The notes beneath the pieces are model-generated. The model saw nothing but the letters and a program-made list of their open reading frames with translations. It did no database searches and was not told the origin of the DNA. Shown one piece after another: positions 13,601-26,300 of a stretch of 64,000 nucleotides of DNA (its first letter is position 1; every line of letters begins with the position of its first letter). The position numbers and the translations under genes were made by a program. The DNA comes from Rapana venosa (Eukaryota; Mollusca; Gastropoda; Neogastropoda; Muricidae): NCBI GenBank assembly GCA_028751875.1, contig CM054145.1, forward strand, positions 46,720,307 to 46,784,306. Direction: 5' to 3'.

Positions 13601-15992
13601 CTCTAGACCCTGGACTGAGTTATGTTGGATTTGCGCACTGTGTCTGTCCTGCAAAATGTGCTATGAAGTCCCTCCCTTTTAAAAGAGGTGATTTTGCTCA
13701 GAAATAGATTTGTGATAATTTTTTTTTTTAAATTGCAGAAATGTCTCAACTGTTTAGACCCCCCCCCAAAAAAACAACAACAACAACAACAACAACAAAC
13801 CATCCAGACAATAACCATGCCAATGAAAAACTAACGAGATAATTTCCCTCCAGATCCAGACAATGATAGAACATTCTGAGATCCCTCCAAGTCCCCTGTC
13901 TAATGGTTAGTACCAGCATGCACCCCTGATATTTGTGTTCTGTGTGTGTGTGTGTCTGCAGAAACTGCTGTCTTACCCCCCGGTGAAAAAACTGATCAAC
14001 GTCACCGACCAGTACGACGCCACTCCTCTCCACATAGCCGCTCAGCAAGGCTTTCTGGACATTGTCAAGGTAAGAAAGAAACTACCTGGATATTGTCATG
14101 GTAAAAAGCTGCCTGGATATTGTCAAGGTAAGAAACTACCTGGATATTGTCAAGGTTAGAAAGATACTACCTGGATATTGTCAAGGTAAGAAAGAAACTA
14201 CCTGGACGTTGTCAAGGTAAGAAAGAAACTACCTGGACGTTGTCAAGATAAGAAAGAAACTACCTGGACGTTGTCAAGATAAGAAAGAAACTACCTGGAC
14301 GTTGTCAAGGTAAGAAAGAAACTACCTGGACGTTGTCAAGGTACGAAAGAAACTACCTGGACGTTGTCAAGGTAAGAAAGAAACTACCTGGATGTTGTCA
14401 TGGTAAAAAGCAACCTAGATATTGTCATGGTAAAAAAATATTTTCATAGTAAAAAACTATCTGGATATTGTCATGGTAAAAAACTATCTGGTATTGTCAT
14501 GGTAAAAAGCTACCGAGATATTGTCATGGTAAAAAACTATCTGGTATTGTCATGGTAAGAAAATACCTGGATATTGTCATGGTAAAACCTAGATATTGTT
14601 ATGGTAAAAAGCTACTGAGATATTGTCATGGTAAACAGCTATGTAGATAAACTTTTAAAAGTGTGTAGCATTTCAATTTGTCTGGGAAAGGATGGCAGAG
14701 AGTTCCAGGTAACAGAAACTTGATAGCAGGGACTGGAAGTTAAAAAAAAAGCACATGAGTACACATTCCATTATTCTCGAAATAAAAGAATTGAAACAAA
14801 AAATAAAATTAATAAAAATAAATTGAATGGAAAGCAGCCAGTTACTTGGTCTGACATATGTGTGTGTGTGACTCTGTGTGTGTGTGTGTGTGTGTGACTC
14901 TGTGTGTGTGTGTGTGTGACTGTGTCTTGCAGGTCCTCCTGAAGAATGGCGCTGACATTGACTCCAAGAACGAAGAGGAGCAAACCCCTGTTCACCTGGC
15001 TGCCAAGTTTGGACGCACCAAGTGAGTCATCACCGTTATTGCCTTAGTAGATAGTTTGGTCACACAACACGCCAAACTTTCCTACCCCTCACCTTAGAGA
15101 TAGTTTGGTCACACAACACACCAAACTTTCCTACCCCTCACCTTAGAGATAGTTTGGTCACACAACACGCCAAACTTTCCTACCCCTCACCTTAGAGATA
15201 GTTTGGTCACACAACACGCCAAACTTTCCTACCCCTCACCTTAGAGATAGTTTGGTCACACAACACACCAAACTTTCCTACCCCTCACCTTAGAGATAGT
15301 TTGGTCACACAACACGCCAAACTTTCCTACCCCTCACCTTAGAGATAGTTTGGTCACACAACACACCAAACTTTCCTACCCCTCACCTTAGAGATAGTTT
15401 GGTCACACAACACACCAAACTTTCCTACCCCCCCCACCCCTTCCCTCCATCTCCCCTCTGTGAAACAACATAAATAAACAAAACTGCTATTCAATGAATA
15501 AAAATTTAGAATGTTAATAATAATAATAAATGGAATTTATATAGAAATTGAAATAACATTGTTTTTGTGAGAAAGAGTAAATCCTATAACCTCTCATAGA
15601 TCTGCGCCATATCAGTTCAAAAGACGGAGAGAGAAAAAAAAGAAATTGAAGCTCAACTTTTGTTTCATATGACAAAGAGATTCAGAGCAACATAATATAA
15701 GGTCTCTCATACCTGTGCGCTTTGATGTGTTGCTTTACAAGATTCAGCGCTATATAAATTCCATACATTATTATTATTATTATTATAGAGCAGTCAACGT
15801 TCCTCCATGGCTGGCCTAGTTGAACAGTAAGCTTAACTTTTGTTTCATATGACAAAGAGATTCAGAGCAACATATAAAGGTCTCTCATACATTGTTAAAG
15901 ACCAGTCAACGTTCCTCCATGGCCGGCCTAGTTGAATACTAAGCGCTTTGATTTGTTTACTTTACAAGATTCAGCGCTATATAAATTCCATA

Positions 15993-16025
<33 letters not shown>

Positions 16026-19000
16026 ACGTGGCGTGTGCAGCATTGTGCGTGAGATCGTGCGCATGGACAAGACGGTGCTGCATGACGAGGACGACAACTC
16101 CAACACGGCGCTGCACCTGGCCGCGCAGTACGGCCACAACAAGGTGGCCGACGTGCTGCTGGAGCTGGGGGCCGACGTCTCCGCCAGGTACGTCGTACAC
16201 GCTGCTGCTGGGGGTGGGGGTTGGGGCTCTGCTTTTTCAGTCTGGATGTGGGTGGGGTGGTTGGGAGGGGATGGGGGTGGGGGGGGGCTCTGCTCTTTCA
16301 GACTGGATGTGGGTGGGGTGGTTTGGAGGGGGGAAGGGGGGCTCTGCTCTTTCAGTCTGGATGTGGAGGTGCAGTCAGGTTCAAAGTGACAATTCTATCC
16401 CATGCTGAAGTTGGATGCGCTGGGGCCGGACTTGTTGGGCATGTAGTAGCAGCACAACGCGTTTTCGCTCATATGACAGGGGAAAAAAAGATTTTGTCTG
16501 AGTGTGTGATGAAGATTTTACCTATTGTAAAAGATTCCTGATTTAGCCTCTTGCATTACCTGTCAGATTCAGCTCTTGCATTTGCTCTCAGATTCAGTCT
16601 CTTGCAATAGCTGTTAGATTCAGCCTATTGCATTAGCTGTTAGATTCAGCTTCTTGCATTAGCTGTTAGATTCAGTCTCCTGCATTAGCTTTTAGATTCA
16701 GCTTCTTGCATTAGCTGTTAGCTTCAGTCTCCTGCATTAGCTGATAGATTCAGCTTCTTTATTAGCAGTTAGATTCAGTCTCCTGCATTAGCCCTGGTCA
16801 TTCCTAGTCAGATAAAGTAATCTCCTTGTGTTTACTCTGATCAATCCCAGCCATCACCCCCCCCCCCCCCCCCCCCCCCCCTCCCTTCCTTATTTCCCTT
16901 TTGGCTCAGATTTAGGGTATCTCTATTCTGCAACTAGACTAATTCTTGATATGGATGTGCGTTTATGCGCACAAACACACATACAAACAAACACAAACAC
17001 ACACACACACACATTGTGCGCTGCTCTGAGCTTAGAAGGATTCCATGTTGAAATGATAATGTCAGTTGAATAAAAGTATAGTTATAAGAAAACAATGCAG
17101 TGAACAATTTTTCTGGGGTTAAGTGTTGATATTCCTATTTACTATTTGTTCAGGTGTTCTGGCTGAAAATTAAATATCAGTGGAAAGCTTTCTCTTCACA
17201 GTTCGAATACAAACAGGGAAGGGGGGGGGGGGTGGCACGCACGAGGGAGCATTCCATGATAAAATGAAATTCATCTCCTCAAATCTAATTCTCAAACATG
17301 TTCTTTCTTCACTTTGAATATTTCACAAATGCCCAACTTCAGTAGGAAGTTTGGTACAGTTGCAAGGAAATTTGATAAGCATGACTTAAAGCTATAGCCA
17401 TAATTCCATGAAAAATGGGGTTTTTTTGTTGTTGTTGCTAAAGGAAACATCTTGGCCTCAGTACAGTCCCCCAGTTTACTCAGCTGTAAATGGGTATCTG
17501 CCTCTTTAGGGTCAAGGAAGGTAAAGCAGCAAGGGAGAGGAGATGGGCGCTGCCCTCAATATGCTGGCTCCTGGAGAAGCTGAGGTCTCTGATGCCTCGC
17601 TCCCCAGCGACCACATAGGTTATGGGACACCTTTACCTTTTTACCTTTAAAGGAAACGTATTGTCTGTTGGTATACAGGAACTACAGTCAGTGGACTCCG
17701 CTGGATCTGGCAGCCTCCAAAGGCTGGACCAAGACCTGCAGTGTGCTGCTCAACAATGATGCTCCTGTGGACCCCACAGATAAAAACAAGGTCTGAGGAT
17801 TGTGTGTGTGTGTGTGTGTCTTCAGACTTCTGCTGTCTTTACATAAAGACCTTGTCTGTAGCTGTTGTTCATACACTTCTGTGCCTTCTGTCAGGGGTAG
17901 AGAGTTTGTTTGATGTGTAAACGTTTTGGTTGTTTTTTTATGGGTATGTGTGTAAGTGTGTCAGGGGTAGAGAGTTTGTTTGATGTGTAAACGTTTTGGT
18001 TGTTTTTTTATGGGTATGTGTGTAAGTGTGCTATTGAACATTTGATTTGATTTCATTTTATTTTGTGCATTGGTGCTCATTTTGCACCAAGATTTCAAAG
18101 ACTGCCAAATGTAAATACCGTTGTACTTGATCTTTATCAATATAGATTGAAATGCAATGTATGCATTGAAGATCTCTTTCCAGTTAGGGTTTGGGTTGGG
18201 GGTTTTTTAATAACAAAAATCAGCGATATATTGTTGATAAAATATCAAAGTCATGAGCAGCTAAAACATGTTTACAGCACATTTTCATTCAAAGTTTGTT
18301 TTCACCTAACTCTTGCCTTATCTGCTTTGTTGCATCCTGAGTCGTTTATTGATTTCTGTAACAATTTTTTTTAAAGATATAAGCAACTCAACACACAGTC
18401 ATGGAAGATTGATTTACATTTGCCAGTGTAAGGGAGATTCATCTTTGATGTAAAGCTCTGATGGATATAATAATCACATTCATGCAGAGTATATAAACAA
18501 AAACCAGAAAGCATGTTATATTCTTAGCAAATTTTCTTTTAAAAAAAAAAAAAAAAGCAAAGTCAGAAGCCAGTCATATAAGTGGACTATAAATTCTGTC
18601 CATACCCAATTCACATCAAAATACGCACACAATCTCACTGTAAAAAATTATAACCAAAAAACCCCCTCCAGTAAAAGCGTAACAATTAACAACACATCTT
18701 GATCTACATACAAACTTGACACTCCATCATCCACCCACCCACCCACCCACTTTTAAAAATGCAAGTACAATGACCACAAAGGGCATAGATGCTGTGTCAT
18801 TGCATGACTTTCTCCCTCCCTTTACTCTGCTGGAACCAACCACTGTGTTTCATCGCTAGACTTTCTTCCCTCCTTATCTCTTACCTCTGCCTGGAAACAA
18901 CCACTGTGTTCATCTGCTTGACTTTCTCCCTCACTCTACCTTACTCTGCCTGGGAAACCAACCACTGTGTTCATGCTAGATTTTATCTCTCTACTCTACT

Positions 19001-22000
19001 CTGCCTGCTGGGAGAACCATACTTGTCATTGTATGCTTTTCTACTCTCTACTCTGTCTGCTGGAAACCAACCACTGTGTCATTGCTATGACTTTCTTAGC
19101 CTCCCCTCTGCCTCTCTGCTGGGAAAACAACCACTGTGTCACTGCTATGACTTTCTCCCTCCCTCTACCTCTGCCCTTGCTGGGAAAAACATGTGTTCAT
19201 CTGCTATGACTTTCCCCTCCCCTCTGCTCCATCTCGGGAAAACCAACCACGTTTCACTGCTATGAACTTCTCCCCCCCTCTAACCTTGTCTCTGGAAACC
19301 AACACTGTGTTCATTGCATGACTTTCCCCATCCCTCTACCTCGCCCCACATTGCTGAAAACCAACCACTGTGTTCAACGCTATGATTTTCTCTCCTCTGC
19401 CTGGGAAACAAACCACTGTGTTCATCTGCTATGATTTTCTCTCCTCTGCCTGGGAAACCAACCACTGTGTTCATCTGCTATGATTTTCTCTCCTCTGCCT
19501 GGGAAACGAACCAACCACCCCCAGACTACCCCCCTGCACCTGGCGGCGCGCTTTGGACACCCGCGAGTGGTGGAGCTGCTCCTGGACTGGGATGCTGACG
19601 TCTCTCTGGAGGACACGGAGGGCTACAACTGCCTGGACCTGGCCATCGAGAACAACCACGCGTAGGTTGACAGCTGTGCTGTTTTGTGGTTGTTTGTTGT
19701 TGGTGGTGTTGTTGGTGTTGTCGGTGTTGACTTTTTTGTGTGTGTGGGTTTTACTCTGTGTGTGTGTGTGGTGTGGTGGTGGTGGGGTGGTGAGGGGTGG
19801 TGGGGGTGAGGTGTGTGTATGGTGTGGGAGAGGTTGGGGGTGTGAGTGTGAGATTCAGATCAGATGTTTATGCTTAGACTTATTGAACAACACAAAAGAT
19901 GGTGTGGTGTGTGTGTGTGGAGGAGTGTGGATGTGGTGTATGTGTGTGTGTGTGGGGTGTGTGTGTGTGTGTGTGTGTGGTGTGTGTGTGTTGGTGTGGT
20001 GGTGAGAGTGCGTGTATGTGTGGGGAGTGTTGAGGTGTGTGTTGTGTGTTGTGTGAGAGAGAGTGTGTGTGTCGTGTTTTGTGTTGTTGTTCTGTGTGTG
20101 TGTGGTGTTTTCATGAACTGAATTCCTTGTTCTGCGTATGAAGTTTTTGTATGTATGTTGTACAACTGAAATAAGAGAAAGGTTGTTTTAAAGATGCCAA
20201 GTCCTTCCAGAATCGTGAGATTGGAGCTTACTTTGGTTTTGTCACTGAATGTAGTTGGGGAATGTTGGTTAATAGGTGAGAATATGGTTAGGTCCATCGA
20301 TTGAAATGATACATTTTTTTCCAGCCATTTTTTTTATATAGCTATATCATAATGTTTTACTTTCATTTTTTTCTCTCGATCCTTGGTTAAAGCTCCAGTG
20401 TTGACAAATTTCATGTAAGATAATAATTTTTTGTGTTTAAAGGAGTGAGAGAGAGAGTGTGTGTTCGTTCCTTCTTGTATTTAATGTCTGTTCACTATAA
20501 GGGATATTAGACAGCGTGTTTGTGTGTGTATGTGTACGTGTGTGTATGTGTTTCTGTGTTTGAGTGTATTGGCACTGTGTGGTCTGTGTACCGACAGGCA
20601 AAGAGATGAGAGTCAGCCTGAGAGTGTAAATCTGCCCTTTGTTCTGACTACACTACCACATTCAGGGACGCAGCGTGGGTGTGGGGGGGGGTGTATATGC
20701 ATGCCGCTAACGTGCACCGCATCTGATAACGATAATTATTGTGTGTTATGACCAGGAACGTGGCACTGAGCATCATCAACTCGAATGTGTGGCAGCAGGC
20801 CCTGAGGAACTCCACAGAGGATCCGGCCACTGGGAGAATCGACACTCCCATGAGAAAACTGGTCAAGAAAATGCCAGGTGAAAGGGAGAAGCGATACTAC
20901 CACAGTTTCAGGATTGTCGTTTTGCTCGTTCAGTTAGTGATCAGCGTTTTTATACAGTTGGAAATTTGGTTGTTACTTTTTTTGTTTTGTATTTATTGTT
21001 GTTAAGTGATATCAGTGTCATATCTCAAATAATCTTTATACTTGAGGAAGGGGGATTGTTGGGTGGGTTTTTTTCCTCTTCTAATTCTCTTTTAACTTTT
21101 AAAATTTTTTAAATTTGTTTCTTGCCAATTCCTCTTTACTTCACTGTATCTTGTCATTGACTTTCCATTTATCTGGTTGAATTTTATTCCGTCTTTCATC
21201 TTATATATTTATAATATAAAATTTTTTATTTTTCTTTGTGGAACAGAGGTGGCGGAGCGTGTGTTTGACCGCTGCATGAGCTACGGGCAGGAGAAGAACC
21301 CGGAACGGCCCGGCTACGAGATCACCTTCAACTACGAGTTCCTGGACGACACCTACATGCCCTGGATCCACGAGAGCTACAGGAAGCGCATGAAATCCGA
21401 TGACGCCACTTCCATCAGCGACACCTCCTCCCTCGGTAAGATCTTCCAGTCCAGTCCAGTCCAATCCAATTTCAATCCAGTCCAGTCCAATCCAATTTCA
21501 ATCCAACCCAGTCCAGTCCAACCCAGTCCGATCCAGTCCTGTCCAATCCAATTTCAATCCAACCCAGTCCAGTCCAACCCAGTCCGATCCAGTTCAGTCC
21601 AATCCAATTTCAATCCAACCCAGTCCAGTCCAGTCTAATCCAGTCCAACCCAGTCCGGTCCGGTCCAATCCAATTTAAAAAACAACCCAGTCCAGTCCAG
21701 TCCAACCCAGTCCGATCCAGTCCAGTCCAATCCAATTTCAATCCAACCCAGTCCAGTCTAATCCTGTCCGATCCAGTCCAGTCCAATCCAATTTCAATCC
21801 AACCCAGTCCAGTCTAATCCTGTCCAACCCAGTCCGATCCAGTCCAGTCCAATCCAATTTCAATCCAACCCAGTCCAGTCTAATCCTGTCCAACCCAGTC
21901 CGATCCAGTCCAGTCCAATCCAATTTCAATCCAACCCAGTCCAGTCTAATCCTGTCCAACCCAGTCCGATCCAGTCCAGTCCAATCCAATTTCAATCCAA

Positions 22001-23284
22001 CCCAGTCCAGTCCAATCCAGTCCAGTCCAATAGCTTTCTTGAGTCTTTAGAGTTTATGGTACGTATCAATGTGCCCTGTCAGTATTGCAATTTGCCCTTC
22101 ATTGGATGATTAGAGTGTTTTAAACTTGACTTGATTACAGCCCCGCCGACCACAAGGGCCATATCCTGCATCACACCTGTTCTCCTGTATGGTTCGGAGA
22201 CGTGAGTTTTCACAAAAACCGTCAAACGTTTGTTGAAGAGCTGTGAAAACTGAATGCTACGCTACATGACAAAGATCAAATGGGAAGACAGGATCACGAA
22301 CGAAGAACTATGGAGAATGTGCAAAGTTGATGATCTGAAGTCTGTAGCTAGTACCAATAGACTGCACTGATTTGGGCAAGATCAACGGAAAGCAGACCAC
22401 CACATCATAAAAAGAGCAATGAACTTCGTAGTGGATGGAAGGAGACCAAAGGGAAGACCTAGCAAAACCTGGGCTGCCTGTATTGCAGATGATCTTAGAG
22501 AAAGGGGCATAAATAAGGAGGAAGCTCAAAACAGAGAGAGATGGAGAAGGCTCATCAATGTCAAACCTCCCCTGGGAGAAACATGACAAAAAAGGAAGAA
22601 GAAGAAGACGTATCAATGTGCCCTGTCAGTATTGCAATTTGCCCTTCATGGGTTGATTAAAGTGTTTTAAACTTGACTTGATTACAGCCCCGCCGACCAC
22701 AGGGGCCATATCAGGGCTGTCACCTCGTAACATTTTAAATCTCAGAATATAACTGTATATCCATATTAAAGCATGGTAATAAAACCAGCTCTTTTGTACT
22801 TCTTGGGTAAGGTCTTTGGTGTGGAGTAAAGATGGATCAGAGATCTAACAATGATGCACCCGTTGAGTAAGGAAGAGGCTTTTGTTGGGGGAGGGGGGGG
22901 AGGAGGGGGGGGGGGTTGTTTCTTGGCTAGAGCTCTGAGGTTCATCAATGGTGAGATTTTGCGTATATGGCCTTTTTTTTTTTTTTTTTAACCCACCACT
23001 AAGGTAGCCGCATTCCGACTTCAGGGAGATTGTTGGTTTGATTGAGAAGGTTTCTCTTGTGTAATGGAGGGCATAGACTGTTGTGCTAAGAGCTTGTGTG
23101 AGGATGAAGACACTGTCTCAGCCTAGCATTTCAAAGCGTAATGTTTTGATGTAAGCCTTGGCTTGTGGTCCTTGGTCAAAAGTTTTGTTTAAGGATTCAA
23201 AATAAATCCCATTCCTCCTTTGTTTCCTGTACTCCCATGTCATTCATCCCCATTCTCTCTCCCTCTCTCTCTCTCCCTCTTGCT

Positions 23285-23324
<40 letters not shown>

Positions 23325-26300
23325 CACCTCTCTCTCTCTCTCTTTCTCCCTCTCTCTCTCTTTTGCTCCTCTCTCCTCTCCTCCTCCCCCTTCTCTCAGT
23401 GTCCCCCCCCCACCCCATCCCACCCCACCCCACACACACCTTTCCCAAAAGAAGAAAGGGCATCAAAACTGGAGAAAAGTAATGATTGTTGTGTGATTGT
23501 GTGCTTTTCCTTTCAGGGAGCGTGTTTGATGATGATGATCGTCTGCTTCCCAGTGCCAAGCCTTATTCTTCAGACTCCAACTTCCTCAAGAAGAACCATC
23601 CTCTGTACATTATGGTAATGGGGCGTGTTTTTGTGGTTCTTTGTCATTACTTTTCCGTCTTTGTTTTTTTGTTGACTGTTTGGTCTATATGTTTTTTTTG
23701 TGTGGTCATTGTTGGTTTTTGCTTTCTCTTACTGTTTGCTGCATCTGGGTGTTTTTTGTCCCCTCATTGTTTTGTCTCTGTTTCCTTTTACTGTCAGATC
23801 TATCTGTTTCTTTTTCTTTTCTTTTTTCCATGCATGAATGCTCGCACATATGCATGCATTTGCATACTCTGTCACTCATACACACACACTTGCTTACACA
23901 CACACATGCATGCACACATATACGCACACATACATACACAAACATACACACACACACACAGAATTTTGTGTTTATACTTTTTATGACTCACACATTACAA
24001 CCTCATATCATTCCCCCCTCCCCCTCTACTCTCCAATCTGTATTTTCAACAAAACCATTTAGCTTGCTTTGGGACATTTTTAATTTGGGACATTTTTAAA
24101 GTCTGTTCACGTTAGGTGGATCGGCATTCTAGAGGTAATGCAACTGTCTAGAACACAAAAAGTCCGGATTTCAAGTGTATGGTGGTTTGATACCTGTTTA
24201 CACCCAAAACTTTTGTCCCCCATCCACTAGACTGTGAGTGGTGGTCTGGGTGCTAGTCTTTCAGATGAGATGATAAACCAAAGGCCTTTCTGCACGTGAA
24301 AGGACCCACGGTAACAAGAGAGTTATCTCTGGCAAATTCCATAGAAAAAAGCCGCTCTGATTAGGAAACCAAATACATATGCAGACAGGAAAAGAAAAAA
24401 AAAAGTAATGGTTGGCAGTGCTGCTCTTGTGGTGACGCGCTCTTCTCGGGGAGAGCAGCCCGAATGTCACTCAGATAAATCTGCCATGACTTAAAAGTGG
24501 TATACAATACAATATAATACAATAATAATAATGTATGGAATTTATATAGCGCTGAATCTTGTAAAGCAACAAATCAAAGCGCTCAGATGACTTAAAATTT
24601 TGGTTAAATAAAATATATTTATGTGTGTGTATGCGGTTTTTGAAATTTTGTCATCTGTTCCCACCGGCACACAATGGCCTACTCTTTCGAACAGCAGAAC
24701 AGGATTTAACCTGTGCGCAAGATGTTCTGCATGCGTTCGCACATGGGGCCTCAGTTTATAGTCTCATCCGAAGGACTTTGACATTCAGTTCGATTTTTTT
24801 GTCAAACTGGGAAGAAAGGGCAAGGCTGGGAATCGAACCCAGAACCTCACGGTTTACTTGTTGGCAGGCAAACGTCTTAACCATCCTGCCACCTTCCTTC
24901 TCTTCCTTCAATACAGTACAATGCCATACAGTACAATGCAATACAACATGACACAGTAAGACAACCCTCTGTGTTGGCAGGTGACCTCTGAGCGAGAGAT
25001 ACTGCTGGACCACCCTCTGGTGACTTCCCTGCTGAACCACAAGTGGCGCACCTTCGGCCGCTTCTTCTACTACCTCTCCCTCTTCATCTACTGCATCTTC
25101 CTCACCTTCCTCACTGGCTACATCGTCCTCACCGACCCCCCGCAAGCCTTGTGAGTAGTACCTCCCCCCAGTTCTGTCTGACTGGCTAGTGTGTCATGTT
25201 ATTGTATTGCATTGTATTGTGTTGTATTGTAGTGTACACAGCTGTCAGTTTCTCCTACTTTCAGCTCCTCTCAGCTGCTATCCATTCCATCCCATCTGGT
25301 GCTAGTTATAGCAGAAACTGACCGCGTTTGGACTTGGTAAAAAGAAGGGGCTAATCTTAGCACTAGATCCTTGACTGAGTTATGCTGGTTTTACTCCCTG
25401 TGTGTATTGTGTTGTATTGTATTGTATACGACTTTGAGTCACGGCAGATTTATTTGCGTGAAATTCAGGCTGCTTTTCCCCGGGGATAGCATGTGGCCAC
25501 AAGAGCAGTGTCACTCATTTTATCAATGTGAGTAGCTCTCACAGTTTTTGTTGTTCAGGTTCCCCAAAAGAGGCGTCTTTGCTTCTAAAATGTTGTAGTT
25601 ATTATGTCAAGGTTCAGGAGCATAGCATAGATATGTCAGGGGGATGGGATAGCCTTGTGGTTAGAGAGATGTGCATTGCGCTCGTGATCTGCTGACCTGG
25701 GTTCAAATCTTGTTCAAGAGGATTTTCTTCTGGAGTTAACATCAGTGCCGACTTCACTCCCTCGAAATGTCCTTCAAATGAGAATACAAACTGAGGTCCT
25801 GTGTGCGAATGTACGTAGAACATCTTGCTCACACGTTAAAACCTGGTCTGCTTTTCGGAAGAATAGGCCATTGTGTGCCGATGGGAACGAATGACAATTA
25901 CAAAACTGCATACACATAGGGACTGTGTAAAAAAAAAAAAGGCACATGAGTTCTTATTCCATTATCCTTGAAATAAAAGAATAAAAATATAAAATAAAAT
26001 GATTGAAATATGTAACATTTCAGATGTTTTCATTTCATGTTTTAGAAAACGTAACTTTTGAAGCCCAAATTGCACCATAGGAACACTGTAGTAGTGCTTT
26101 TCATGCAGGCTTTGCAGTATGGTTTTGTTAGTAAGAAAGCAGCTCTTGGTGCACTTAAAAATTACCCTCAGGTGTGATTCGTGATGGTGATGATGATTGT
26201 GTGCGTGTGTCTGTGTCTGTATCTCTGTGTGTGCGCATGTGTAAGCGCGTGTGTGAATGTGTGCGTGTTGTGTGTGCGCGTATGTGCCTGCATGTGTGAA

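Larger units (their letters stand above)
13125..13650 (+). mobile_element. Dispersed repeat 'family 4', interrupted by SINE and LINE-tail
   Basis: Left part: CAGCTGTCAGTTTCTCCCAC to CTTGGACTTGGTAAA (13145-13245). Right part: TTGGTAAAAGGAAGGGGGAT to TGAGTTATGTTGGATTTGCG (13565-13635). Between them lie a SINE 1 fragment (13255-13470) and a LINE tail (13479-13563). No coding or tRNA-like part is seen in family 4. Confidence 0.7.

Noticed and set aside
15932..16408. Long plus-strand frame across TRPA exon 8
   Set aside because: A different frame from the ankyrin repeats, made partly of (ATT)n and a G-rich array; not coding.
18789..19265. 158-codon frame in intron 9
   Set aside because: It lies wholly in the 50-60-bp minisatellite and merely repeats the unit's translation.
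21446..22030. Regularly spaced repeats resembling a CRISPR array
   Set aside because: There are no unique spacers; units are contiguous and degenerate in an intron of a eukaryotic gene. The same holds for 4184-4710, 14053-14645 and 15040-15430.
23197..23559. Arg-Glu-rich minus-strand frame
   Set aside because: Translation of a CT microsatellite.
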